This document shows, piece by piece, positions 1-7,557 of a stretch of 18,589 nt of DNA. Where the stretch lies: positions 1 through 18,589 of the forward strand of contig JAQWZS010000056.1 of the NCBI GenBank assembly GCA_029253325.1. The letters run 5' to 3'. Every line of letters begins with the position of its first letter. Position 1 is the stretch's first letter. The translations under genes and the position numbers were made by a program. The stretch is from Bacteroidia bacterium. Lineage in GTDB: Bacteria > Bacteroidota > Bacteroidia > NS11-12g > UBA9320. Under the pieces are notes generated by a model. It saw nothing but the letters and a program-made list of their open reading frames with translations. It searched no databases and was not told where the DNA came from.

Positions 1-421
1 CCGAAATTTTGAATACGGTAATGATTTTGGAGGAAGTGATGAGACCGTACTTACCCGATTGTTTGACTGCCCAATTATGGTTTACGATTGGCCACATGAA
101 ATCAAAGCATTTTATATGAAACGTAATCCAGAAGATCCAAGATTTGCTCGAGGTGTAGACGTACTCGCTCCTGAGGGATATGGTGAAATTGTAGGTGGTG
201 GTGAACGTGAAACAAGCGAAGAATGGTTGGTTGAAAAAATCAACGAGCACAAGCTACCTATGGATGTATTTCAATGGTATTTAGACCTGAGAAGGTATGG
301 TAGCGTTCCTCATAGTGGTTTTGGTCTTGGACTTGAACGATTAGTCGCATGGATATGTAAATTGGACCACGTTCGTGAAACCATTCCTTTCCCAAGATAT
401 TACGGTAGACTAGAGCCCTAA
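1..421 (+). CDS. asnS: Asparagine--tRNA ligase, C-terminal part (5' end outside window)
   Basis: This is the 3' end of a class II aminoacyl-tRNA synthetase that charges tRNA-Asn with asparagine in the cytoplasm. The reading frame is open from base 2, so about 139 residues of the catalytic domain are visible and the start lies to the left. It shows EIKAFYM, DVLAPEGYGEI, WYLDLRRYGSVPHSGFGLG and the class II motif 3 arginine in GLGLERLV, all typical of AsnRS. The C-terminus reads VRETIPFPRYYGRLEP. IPFPR favours AsnRS over AspRS. The final RLEP resembles the Firmicutes/archaeal-like AsnRS branch more than the usual bacterial ending (NASF or NAEF); this comparison is from memory. The stop is five bases from the convergent folA stop. 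An AsnRS-like paralogue lacking the anticodon-binding domain cannot be excluded, because the N-terminus is not visible. Confidence 0.85.
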   Translation, partial: RNFEYGNDFGGSDETVLTRLFDCPIMVYDWPHEIKAFYMKRNPEDPRFARGVDVLAPEGYGEIVGGGERETSEEWLVEKINEHKLPMDVFQWYLDLRRYGSVPHSGFGLGLERLVAWICKLDHVRETIPFPRYYGRLEP

Positions 422-426
422 CAATT

Positions 427-927
427 TTATTTCTTTTCCCAAATTAGAAAATCAAAATCAAATTCATTGAATTCACTTTTCTGAAATTCTTGTTTCTCCA
501 CACAATGCCAATTATCATAGTTTAGTTTTGGGAAGAAAACATCAGCATCGTGGAAATCAGCCTTCACCTCACTGATGTACATACGATTAACATAAGGTAA
601 TGACTGACGGTAGATTTCTGCACCACCGATGACAAATATTTCGCCGTGGTGTTCTAGTTTCTTAGCTAAATTTATAGCTTCATCAAATGTATGGCACACA
701 AAAGCTCCAGGAGCTTTATAAGATTTACTGCGTGTGATTACAATATTTGATCGATTCGGCAAAGGCTTTCCAATGGACTCATAACTTTTTCTGCCATGAA
801 TAACCACATGGTGCGAAGTAAGTTTCTTAAAACGTTTAAGGTCATCGCGAATTCTCCATAATAAGTCATTATCCTTTCCTATGGCATCATTTTGAGCTTT
901 TGCAACTATGAGAGAGATATCTAACAC
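427..927 (-). CDS. folA: Dihydrofolate reductase
   Basis: This enzyme reduces dihydrofolate to tetrahydrofolate with NADPH, feeding thymidylate, purine and methionine synthesis. At 166 residues it has the usual length for a bacterial DHFR. Visible signatures are ISLIVA at the N-terminus, the loop DNDLLW with Trp24, and Asp29 five residues later, which is the expected catalytic acid. GRKSYESIGKPLPNR spans 45-59 and the cofactor-binding GGAEIY spans 101-106. The position before GRK, usually Met in VIMGRKT, is His44, and Ser48 replaces the usual Thr; both look tolerable. The start is GTG at 925-927, as no ATG fits the conserved N-terminus. nadC lies 126 bases upstream on the same strand, so the two may share a transcript. 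The stop almost meets the convergent asnS stop. Confidence 0.95.
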   Translation of the reverse strand: MLDISLIVAKAQNDAIGKDNDLLWRIRDDLKRFKKLTSHHVVIHGRKSYESIGKPLPNRSNIVITRSKSYKAPGAFVCHTFDEAINLAKKLEHHGEIFVIGGAEIYRQSLPYVNRMYISEVKADFHDADVFFPKLNYDNWHCVEKQEFQKSEFNEFDFDFLIWEKK

Positions 928-1041
928 GAGTGCAAAATAAAATTAATTTTTAAGGATTAATTATAAAATTAATTAGAGGTTTTAGATAGTTTTAAAAAAG
1001 ATAAAATATTGGGACCAAAACAGATTTCGCCACCCAAAAAA

Positions 1042-1056
1042 TAAAACTTAGTTTTA
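1042..1056 (-). terminator. Possible weak hairpin plus T-rich tract at the nadC 3' end
   Basis: AAAACT and AGTTTT are perfectly complementary around a single central base, and the structure overlaps the nadC stop codon. Read on the minus strand it is followed by TTTATTTTTT. The stem is almost wholly A-T and the loop is too short without opening inner pairs, so it would be a feeble intrinsic terminator and could be chance in AT-rich DNA. Confidence 0.25.
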
Positions 1057-1899
1057 ATACTGCTTCAAACTTAAATCTAAGCTCTTAACAGAATGAGTGA
1101 GTGCACCGACCGAAATAAAATTAACCCCGGTTTCAGCATAGCTTCGTATGGTATTTTCAGTAATGCCACCACTTGCTTCGGTCTCACACTGATTCCCAAC
1201 TAGACTCACTGCTTTTTTCATCTCTTCAGGAGTAAAATTATCAAACATGATTCGGTTAACATCAACAGCTAATGCCTCTTTAACCTCTTCTAAGTTGCGT
1301 GTTTCTACTTCAATTTTTAACGGCTTATCTTCATTTTTAAGATATGCTTTGGTCTGATTTACCGCTGCAGTAATTCCTCCCGCATAATCATTGTGGTTAT
1401 CTTTTAGCATGACCATATCAAAAAGCCCCATCCGATGATTTACACCTCCACCAACAAAGACTGCATATTTTTCAAAAATTCGCATTCCTGGTGTCGTTTT
1501 ACGGGTATCTAACAATCGAGCATTCGTACCATCAATTAAATCTACCAATCGTTTGGTTGAAGTAGATATACCGCTCATGCGTTGCATAAAATTGAGTACC
1601 AAACGTTCTGCCTGAAGTATACTATGAATACTTCCGCTGACAGAAAATGCAATGTCCCCTACTTTTACTTGACTCCCCTCTTCAACATAAGGTTTAAAGA
1701 CTAATGCTGAATCCAATCGATGAAAGATATGTTTGGCTAAATGAATACCACATAACACTCCAGCATCTTTTACCAGCAATCGAGCCTTACCTTTTTCGTT
1801 AGAAGCAATGGCACCAAGGCTACTGTGATCACCATCGCCAATATCTTCTGCTATAGCTAATTCAATTAGTTGAGAGACCTGAGGGTCTATAAAATTCAT
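1054..1899 (-). CDS. nadC: Nicotinate-nucleotide pyrophosphorylase (carboxylating), quinolinate phosphoribosyltransferase
   Basis: This enzyme converts quinolinate and PRPP to nicotinate mononucleotide, CO2 and pyrophosphate, the committed step of de novo NAD synthesis. The 281-residue length is standard. Family motifs occur in order: QAERLVLNFMQRMSGIST (97-114), DTRKTTPGMR (131-140), GGGVNHRMGL (150-159), KDNH (166-169), EVE (197-199), FDN (219-221), EASGG (241-245) and SVGALTH (263-269). Together these form the alpha/beta-barrel active site and the phosphate and quinolinate contacts. The gene appears intact. It starts with ATG at 1899 and diverges from the small membrane protein at 2010 across a 110-base AT-rich gap, where I see no perfect -7 box. 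nadA and nadB are not in this window. Confidence 0.97.
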   Translation of the reverse strand: MNFIDPQVSQLIELAIAEDIGDGDHSSLGAIASNEKGKARLLVKDAGVLCGIHLAKHIFHRLDSALVFKPYVEEGSQVKVGDIAFSVSGSIHSILQAERLVLNFMQRMSGISTSTKRLVDLIDGTNARLLDTRKTTPGMRIFEKYAVFVGGGVNHRMGLFDMVMLKDNHNDYAGGITAAVNQTKAYLKNEDKPLKIEVETRNLEEVKEALAVDVNRIMFDNFTPEEMKKAVSLVGNQCETEASGGITENTIRSYAETGVNFISVGALTHSVKSLDLSLKQY

Positions 1900-2009
1900 G
1901 AAACAAAAATCTGCATTAATTTTTATAAAAAATAATTATTAAAATTCATTTACATACTATATTTTGATGTTATAATTGGATACACTGAAAGATTAACGCA
2001 TACTTAAAC

Positions 2010-2222
2010 ATGATTACTTCTAGAATTATTAAACACCTTATATTTTTCTTATTCTTATTCTTTTTTTTCTTCCTACTATATACCTATTTAGATAATGGCA
2101 TAATAGACATTAATTTAAAGTGTGTTATAGTTGCTGCTATTTCTGCATCAGGTCCTATAATTATTAGTTCGATAATGGAATTTAATTCCAGAAGAAAAAA
2201 AGGAAGCAATGAATCAAAATGA
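2010..2222 (+). CDS. Small hypothetical membrane protein
   Basis: This 70-residue protein is not one I recognise. Residues 8-27 form an extremely hydrophobic segment rich in Phe and Leu, and a second hydrophobic stretch lies at about 37-56 (CVIVAAISASGPIIISSI). The tail is basic and hydrophilic (NSRRKKGSNESK), which suggests two membrane spans with both termini in the cytoplasm by the positive-inside rule. It lies 110 bases from the divergent nadC start and 43 bases before yjjG on the same strand, so it may be the first gene of that transcript. A near match to the -7 box (ATATTTTG) lies about 45 bases upstream. Small two-span proteins of this sort are common and uncharacterised in Bacteroidota. 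An AT-rich chance reading frame is possible. Confidence 0.5.
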   Translation: MITSRIIKHLIFFLFLFFFFFLLYTYLDNGIIDINLKCVIVAAISASGPIIISSIMEFNSRRKKGSNESK

Positions 2223-2265
2223 ATACTAAGCTTGCTGTTTATTTTATTGGCCTATATTAGCACCA

Positions 2266-2955
2266 ATGCCCAACCATCTTTTTTTTGATTTAGATCACAC
2301 TCTGTGGGATTTTGAGGCGAATGCTGAGGAAACACTCAAAGAACTTTATGAGCTTTATCAGATTCAATTCCTAGCTCCAACAAGTTCGGAAGAGTTCATA
2401 GCCATTTACTCGAAAATCAACCGCGATTTATGGAAACTATACCGCAACCATGAAATCACAAAAGCAAGCTTGCGGACCAAACGCTTTGAAGATACATTTA
2501 AATCTATGGGAGTTGAGAATCGACACATACCCAAAGACATTGGCGAAAAATACGTTGAGATCTGCCCCACTAAAACGGCATTGATTCCAGGTGCAAGAGA
2601 AACGTTGGAATACCTTCAAGACCAATATGAACTGCATATCATTACCAATGGTTTTGAGGAATCTCAAAATAAAAAATTAAAGTATTCCGACTTGGGTCGT
2701 TACTTTAAAACCGTTACCATTTCTGAACATGTGGGAAAACAAAAACCTCACCCATTGGTATTTGAAACAGCACTAAAAAATGCTAAATGTGAATCTAATC
2801 ATGGTATTTACATTGGTGATAATTTGGATGCAGATATTAAAGGGGCTATCAATGCAGGATGGAAAGCATTTTGGTTGACACAAGATTCAAAAGGTTTTGC
2901 TAATCCAGATTGTCACATTATAAGCAACCTTCGAGAAATAAGAACCTATTTTTAG
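2266..2955 (+). CDS. yjjG: YjjG-family HAD-superfamily 5'-nucleotidase
   Basis: This is a haloacid-dehalogenase-fold phosphatase, 229 residues long. YjjG homologues dephosphorylate nucleoside monophosphates, including non-canonical pyrimidine nucleotides, and are thought to clean the nucleotide pool. All four HAD motifs are present: DLD (8-10, nucleophile and acid/base Asp) in FFDLDHTLWDF, TNG (127-129), Lys160 in GKQKPHP, and GDNLDAD (184-190) for Mg2+. The segment between motifs I and II has the length of the helical C1 cap of this family. FFDLDHTLWDF and TNGFEESQ are particularly YjjG-like. Its TAG stop overlaps the TAA stop of the convergent membrane protein gene by four bases. The physiological substrate cannot be read from sequence. 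Confidence 0.9.
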   Translation: MPNHLFFDLDHTLWDFEANAEETLKELYELYQIQFLAPTSSEEFIAIYSKINRDLWKLYRNHEITKASLRTKRFEDTFKSMGVENRHIPKDIGEKYVEICPTKTALIPGARETLEYLQDQYELHIITNGFEESQNKKLKYSDLGRYFKTVTISEHVGKQKPHPLVFETALKNAKCESNHGIYIGDNLDADIKGAINAGWKAFWLTQDSKGFANPDCHIISNLREIRTYF

Positions 2956-4232
2956 GGTTTGAATGAACGCATGAAAAGTTCCCAATCCCAAGCATTATCT
3001 GATTGCCAACATCCATCAAAATTAAATTGAGAAATAAATAGTAATACAGCTAGGGCTAGCATGAAAATTTGAGCTATTCTGAGCTTATTTATAGAGTTAC
3101 TCTTCAGAATAAAGCTAATTGGCAAGGCAAAAAATGCTAAATGTTCTGTAAAACCTCGATGTCCAAAACCACATCCCAATTCTGGCGACCACCATCCAGC
3201 GTAGGTAAAACTAATTACTAAAAAATAAACGAGATAAAAAGCCATTATTCTATTATTATGCCATTGCTTGATAACAGCTAAAAACACGAGAAGTAGAATC
3301 GGACTATATAATAATGCTCCATTATTTGGTGAAAACCAAAATTTCATTAGATCCAAATTTCCAAAATTTGAGAAGCTTTCACCAGCATACCCATCTGCAA
3401 AAGGTTTGCCATATGCATAATAATTGTAACCTAATTGAAGAAAAACTGGGATACTGGCTAGCGAAAAGCCCAATAGCCACCCCCATACATTAACATCTAA
3501 AACTATTTTTTTTAAATTACTCCATTTAGTAATAAGAATATAACTCACTGGGAAAATGACAAAAACTAAGTTTAGTGGTCTTAGAACAAGAATCAGAGAA
3601 CCTAAAATAAGAATCAATATAAAATCCTTATTTTTTATATTTTTATTATTAGAAATCTTTAAAAGTAGGTATTGAATTCCTGCAAAAACAGTAAATGAAT
3701 ATGCGTGGGACATTCCACAATCTCGTGTTGTATAGTAAAGCAAATTAGAGAGAAATAAAATTCCTAAAACTAGCATATAACTTTGCATGTGGGAGAGTTT
3801 CCAATAATGGACTGCACTTAGAAAAAGGAGAAATAGTCCTATTGTACCCCATATGGCAGTAGCCCAATTAAGGGCTAAATGATGATTTTCTGTAAATCCG
3901 TAATTGTTGTCAATTCCTAAGAAAGAATCAAAAAGTGAAGCAATTAGAGAAAAAGGAGCTTGACATATTGCCACACCAATTGGGTACTTTGTTATAATTT
4001 TTTTATTCTCTAATCGAAAGCCAGTACCTGTTTTCTGGACAATTGAATCAGGAAGATTTTCAGCATCCATATCATAATAGAAATATGCAGGAAAATAGAT
4101 ATGATAACCTGCTTTATCTGCAAATATTTGAGAATGATACGTGAAAATTGGATGACGAGAATGTCTATTTAAACTTATAAATAATAGACCTGCAAATAGA
4201 AAGATAAAAATAAATTTGTCTATTAATCTCAT
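2952..4232 (-). CDS. Multi-spanning membrane protein, probable GT-C-type glycosyltransferase
   Basis: This 426-residue protein has about nine to eleven hydrophobic segments. It resembles the uncharacterised Bacteroidota GT-C-like (PMT/ArnT-like) proteins that use polyprenyl-phosphate sugars at the outer face of the inner membrane. After an N-terminal span (7-20) comes a loop with FADKAGYHIYFPAY (37-50). Its Asp39 sits where GT-C enzymes carry their catalytic acid. KYPIGVAICQAPFSLIA (82-98) then leads into the multi-span region, and WWSPELGCGFGHRGF lies near the C-terminus. It is the last gene of the minus-strand run from the flippase through adk and obgE, 67 bases after obgE, and its stop overlaps the yjjG stop. 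No donor or acceptor can be assigned. The GT-C call is inference; a non-enzymatic membrane protein is possible. Confidence 0.6.
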   Translation of the reverse strand: MRLIDKFIFIFLFAGLLFISLNRHSRHPIFTYHSQIFADKAGYHIYFPAYFYYDMDAENLPDSIVQKTGTGFRLENKKIITKYPIGVAICQAPFSLIASLFDSFLGIDNNYGFTENHHLALNWATAIWGTIGLFLLFLSAVHYWKLSHMQSYMLVLGILFLSNLLYYTTRDCGMSHAYSFTVFAGIQYLLLKISNNKNIKNKDFILILILGSLILVLRPLNLVFVIFPVSYILITKWSNLKKIVLDVNVWGWLLGFSLASIPVFLQLGYNYYAYGKPFADGYAGESFSNFGNLDLMKFWFSPNNGALLYSPILLLVFLAVIKQWHNNRIMAFYLVYFLVISFTYAGWWSPELGCGFGHRGFTEHLAFFALPISFILKSNSINKLRIAQIFMLALAVLLFISQFNFDGCWQSDNAWDWELFMRSFKP

Positions 4233-4299
4233 CGAATATGCAAATAAAGTTCAAACTAAATAGAGCTGTAATAAACTACGATATTCAAGCTATATATTT

Positions 4300-5292
4300 C
4301 TAATTATTCATAGTAAGCCAGAGTTTATCCTTTAGCTCTTGAATTCCTTTACCCGAAACTGAAGAAATAAATAAGAAATCACAATCTACATCCATTTCCT
4401 CTGAAATTGCTAACTCAAGCTCTTGATCCAATATATCTGATTTTGTAATCGCCAATAGGCGTTCTTTAAACAATAATTCGGGACTAAATTTTTCGAGCTC
4501 TTTTAGAAGAACTCGATAAGTTTTATTAATATCTTGGTCATCGGCAGATATCATGAATAAGAGAGCAGCATTTCGTTCGATGTGACGAAGGAAACGGTGT
4601 CCCAATCCTTTGCCCTCACTAGCACCCTCTATAATACCTGGGATATCAGCCATGATGAACGACTTATACTCTCGGTGTTTTACTATTCCCAAATTAGGTG
4701 TCAGCGTAGTGAAAGCATAATCAGCTATTTCTGGTTTTGCTGCAGAAACAACAGATAGCAAAGTAGATTTTCCAGCATTTGGCAATCCTACTAGTCCAAT
4801 ATCAGCAAGAACTTTAAGTTCCAAAATAAACCATTCTTCACGGCCAGGTTGCCCTGGTTGAGCGTATTTGGGTGCTTGATTGATAGCACTTTTAAAATGG
4901 GTGTTTCCTAAACCTCCTTTACCCCCTGGCAACAAAACAAACTCTTGACCATCTTCCGTGATTTCTCCGAGAACTTCATAGGTCTCTGGATGTTTGGCTA
5001 CGGTTCCTAATGGTACTTCTACTATTTGATTTTGACCACTCTTGCCCGTCTGATTTTTTTTCTTTCCTGGGGCTCCATGCTCGCAAAAAATATGGCGTTT
5101 ATACTTTAAGTGAAGTAAAGTCCAAAGTTGAGAATTTCCTCTAAGTATAATTGATCCACCCTTGCCTCCATCTCCTCCATCTGGGCCACCTTTGGCGTTT
5201 AGGTTGTCTCTAAAAAAACTATGACTACCTGCACCCCCATTACCACTTTTGCCACAAATTTTAACGTAGTCTATAAAATTTTGATTGCTCAT
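4300..5292 (-). CDS. obgE: Obg-family GTPase ObgE/CgtA
   Basis: This is an essential ribosome-associated GTPase that acts in large-subunit assembly and growth control. The 330 residues comprise an N-terminal Gly-rich Obg domain (about 1-160, with repeats such as GGPDGGDGGKGGS and PGGKGGLGN) followed by a G domain. G1 is GLPNAGKST (169-177), G2 lies in FTTLTPN (194-200), G3 is DIPG (216-219), G4 is TKSD (283-286; many Obg proteins have NKxD) and G5 lies around SSVSG (310-314). The C-terminal OCT extension found in Firmicutes Obg is absent, as expected outside that group. The gene follows adk after 28 bases on the same strand, so the two are almost certainly cotranscribed. Confidence 0.97.
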   Translation of the reverse strand: MSNQNFIDYVKICGKSGNGGAGSHSFFRDNLNAKGGPDGGDGGKGGSIILRGNSQLWTLLHLKYKRHIFCEHGAPGKKKNQTGKSGQNQIVEVPLGTVAKHPETYEVLGEITEDGQEFVLLPGGKGGLGNTHFKSAINQAPKYAQPGQPGREEWFILELKVLADIGLVGLPNAGKSTLLSVVSAAKPEIADYAFTTLTPNLGIVKHREYKSFIMADIPGIIEGASEGKGLGHRFLRHIERNAALLFMISADDQDINKTYRVLLKELEKFSPELLFKERLLAITKSDILDQELELAISEEMDVDCDFLFISSVSGKGIQELKDKLWLTMNN

Positions 5293-5320
5293 GGTAAATC
5301 AGTTACGTAGTTAGTCTCAA

Positions 5321-5902
5321 TTATGCTTGGCTTGCACCGTCAATAGCCTTGCAAAGATGTTGGAATATATCATCGATTGACCCTTTCCCTTGCACGGCTA
5401 TAAATTTTCCTTTTTGGGCATAAAAATCTGCCAATGGAGATGTTTCTTCATTGTATACCTTGAAGCGGTTTCGGATAATCGACTCATCTTGATCGTCTGG
5501 TCTTCCACTAGTCCTTCCTCTTTCTAGCAAACGGCTAACCAATTCATCCTCATCAACTTCGAGTGCTATCATACTGGTAACTTGCGTATTGAAACCTTGA
5601 AGCATACGCTCTAGATTTTCTCCTTGAGCAATTGTTCTAGGATAGCCATCGAAGATAAAACCCTGATTATTATTATTTCTTTCGATAAAATCCCTAACCA
5701 TTTGATTAGTCACTTCATCTGGAACCAATTGCCCTTTGTCGATGAAGCTTTTTGCTAATACTCCAAGCTCAGTTTGGTTTTTTATGTTATACCTAAACAC
5801 ATCTCCTGTTGAGAGATGAACCAATCCGTATTTTTCAATTAGCTTAGAACTTTGAGTTCCTTTTCCGGCACCCGGAGGTCCAAATAAGATAATGTTTAAC
5901 AT
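5321..5902 (-). CDS. adk: Adenylate kinase, short-LID form
   Basis: This enzyme interconverts ATP plus AMP and two ADP in the cytoplasm. At 193 residues it is the short variety. The P-loop is GPPGAGKGTQ (8-17), the AMP-binding region contains STGDVFR (31-37) and the catalytic segment is FDGYPRT (84-90). The LID is only GRTSGRPDD (129-137), without the roughly 30-residue zinc-binding insertion of long forms. The ATG at 5902 sits directly before the conserved NIILFGPPG. In many Bacteroidota adk-obgE is accompanied by hpt; here the upstream neighbour is instead a flippase gene 53 bases away. A -7 box (TACTTTTG) in that gap suggests that adk-obgE has its own promoter. Confidence 0.97.
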   Translation of the reverse strand: MLNIILFGPPGAGKGTQSSKLIEKYGLVHLSTGDVFRYNIKNQTELGVLAKSFIDKGQLVPDEVTNQMVRDFIERNNNNQGFIFDGYPRTIAQGENLERMLQGFNTQVTSMIALEVDEDELVSRLLERGRTSGRPDDQDESIIRNRFKVYNEETSPLADFYAQKGKFIAVQGKGSIDDIFQHLCKAIDGASQA

Positions 5903-5918
5903 GGTGTAATAGTGGTTT

Positions 5919-5926
5919 CAAAAGTA
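5919..5926 (-). promoter_or_regulatory. Candidate Bacteroidota -7 box for adk-obgE
   Basis: TACTTTTG on the minus strand is a perfect TAnnTTTG match, with 16 bases between its G and the adk ATG. A start site four to seven bases downstream would leave a leader of roughly ten bases. I see no TTG at the expected -33 spacing. Confidence 0.5.
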
Positions 5927-5955
5927 ATATCTTTATTGAATGAAAGCATCCACTA

Positions 5956-7428
5956 TTATTTAATAATAGTAAATATTTTATTTTTTATTTTAACCCAAAG
6001 ATGTGTTATATCCTCTGAAAAATTTAACCGAAGACTGATACTTACATATACTATCAATACCAACATTGACTTTAATAAAATTGACATGTATGGATTATTG
6101 ATTTGCACAAGGTAATCTACCAAAAAAAAAGTCCCTAGGGTAAGTAAAAAAATATGACCCAATGATTTTTGAAATGGATGAATAGCAAATTTTTTATAAA
6201 TAAATACAGTTTTAGCTAGATTATATAAGGTAATGGATAAAAAAGTTGCAAGAGCAGCACCTGCAATATCAAATAATGGAATAAAAAAGAGATTTGCAAG
6301 AATGTTTAATACCCCTAGAAGGAGTAGAGCATATAAATTAAACCTAAAATATTTTGAATACCCGATTATCAAACCGTTCACACTAGTTACCATGTCCGCT
6401 AGTTTAGCTAACCCTAAAATTAGAATTACTATTTTGCCCTCAGTATATTTTTCTCCATTAGGGATGATTTGAAAAATGCTATCTATATTCACCCAAATCA
6501 CTAATAAAAACAACGTACCAAATAAAAATAAATTGAGACTTGATTTTTTATAAATATCGAGAATATGGTTAATATTATTCTTAGCTATAGAGTCCGCTAA
6601 AATTGGTCCTGAAATTGATAGCATAGGAGAAGTCACTAACACCATAAGTCCGGTAAGACTCATTGCAATTGAATATACCCCAGTTTTGCTAAAACTCAGC
6701 ATATCTGTAACCATAAAAATGTCTAATCTAGTAGCTAAGCTACTTCCGAGACTGGTTAGCAAACCAAATCCAGCAAATACGGCAATATTTTTAATCCTAT
6801 TTTTCGTAAAATACTTAAACTCAATATTGAATGAGAAATTTCTTTTTAAATGAAGATAAAAGAGCACTCCAAACATTGCTACCATGTATACAAATACTAC
6901 AATATACAGGATGCTATCATAACTTAACCTAAAATAAAAATAGATTAAAGCAGATAAACCAAGACCAATTTTAACCCAAAGGTTTCTAAAAATATTAGGC
7001 ACTGTGATAAGCCTAAAGTTTGAAGAGTAATAATAAAATGAATTGGTAAACATTATGGCAATAAAAAGTAGAAAAATATACCAAAAATTGTCTTGAAACT
7101 CTGAGGGCCACCATTGAAAGGTAAGCCAATACAAACACAGAAATACTAAGACACCTCCTAATAAAACCACCATTATAAACCCCAAAAATCCATGATGCTT
7201 GCTTTTATTGTCCCTAAAATCAGGGAAAAATCGAACAATTACATTAGTAATTCCAAGGCTAAAAAACCCAGCAAGCACCATCCCTGCCTCCTGAACATAT
7301 CTGAATCTGCCCAACTCTGCTGCATCAAAGCATAAAGTATAGATAAAAAAGGTATTAATAGTACCAACAACTGCAGCGATATATCCTACAGTACTCGATT
7401 TTAATGTTTGTCTAGCTATTACTCCCAC
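5956..7428 (-). CDS. Oligosaccharide flippase (Wzx-like, MOP superfamily)
   Basis: This 490-residue integral membrane protein has about 12 to 14 hydrophobic segments with short basic loops. It matches the polysaccharide-export branch of the MOP superfamily, which moves undecaprenyl-diphosphate-linked glycans across the inner membrane. The N-terminus (GVIARQTLKSSTVGYIAAVVG, first 22 residues) follows the pattern of Bacteroidota members, with a basic RQT-like start leading into the first span. NVIVRFFPDFRD (62-73) and the central LGSSLATRLDIFMVTDML, placing Arg and Asp in a mid-protein span, are also typical. The start is GTG at 7426-7428, with no ATG nearby. It heads the minus-strand run before adk and diverges from the methyltransferase at 7690. 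A -7 box lies 63 bases upstream. The cargo is unknown; a peptidoglycan lipid II flippase (MurJ) is less likely on motif grounds. Confidence 0.85.
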   Translation of the reverse strand: MGVIARQTLKSSTVGYIAAVVGTINTFFIYTLCFDAAELGRFRYVQEAGMVLAGFFSLGITNVIVRFFPDFRDNKSKHHGFLGFIMVVLLGGVLVFLCLYWLTFQWWPSEFQDNFWYIFLLFIAIMFTNSFYYYSSNFRLITVPNIFRNLWVKIGLGLSALIYFYFRLSYDSILYIVVFVYMVAMFGVLFYLHLKRNFSFNIEFKYFTKNRIKNIAVFAGFGLLTSLGSSLATRLDIFMVTDMLSFSKTGVYSIAMSLTGLMVLVTSPMLSISGPILADSIAKNNINHILDIYKKSSLNLFLFGTLFLLVIWVNIDSIFQIIPNGEKYTEGKIVILILGLAKLADMVTSVNGLIIGYSKYFRFNLYALLLLGVLNILANLFFIPLFDIAGAALATFLSITLYNLAKTVFIYKKFAIHPFQKSLGHIFLLTLGTFFLVDYLVQINNPYMSILLKSMLVLIVYVSISLRLNFSEDITHLWVKIKNKIFTIIK

Positions 7429-7491
7429 AATTAATTTACTATGATATATTCTTAATCAGCATATTGTAACCTAGGCAAATTATCATTTTCC

Positions 7492-7499
7492 CAAAAATA
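7492..7499 (-). promoter_or_regulatory. Candidate -7 box for the flippase gene
   Basis: TATTTTTG on the minus strand fits TAnnTTTG and lies 63 bases upstream of the GTG start. No clear TTG is seen at -33. The match is part of an A/T-rich tract, so it could be chance. Confidence 0.35.
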
Positions 7500-7536
7500 G
7501 TTATGTATTTTTTCTAAAAATACTCACCATTTCATT

Positions 7537-7546
7537 TTGTATACAA
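7537..7546. repeat. Perfect 10-base palindrome TTGTATACAA
   Basis: This perfect palindrome sits in the middle of the divergent intergenic region, about 110 bases from the flippase start and 145 from the methyltransferase start. It has the form of an operator half-site pair, but no regulator gene is nearby to support that. Confidence 0.3.
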
Positions 7547-7557
7547 TGTTATCAACA

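Noticed and set aside
2219..2260. Thirteen-residue ORF (MNTKLAVYFIGLY) overlapping the small membrane protein stop as ATGA
   Set aside because: Very short, ends before yjjG without coupling to it, and no conservation evidence can be had here; chance is the simplest reading.
2437..2667. Open frame on the minus strand inside yjjG
   Set aside because: It lies wholly within a well-supported HAD phosphatase gene, has no recognisable domain and is a shadow frame.
5912..6115. Plus-strand open frame at the flippase 3' end and adk upstream gap
   Set aside because: It overlaps the flippase coding region antisense, is AT-rich and has no domain pattern.
6233..6472. Plus-strand open frame inside the flippase gene
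   Set aside because: Antisense to a clear membrane protein; the basic, low-complexity translation is typical of a shadow frame.
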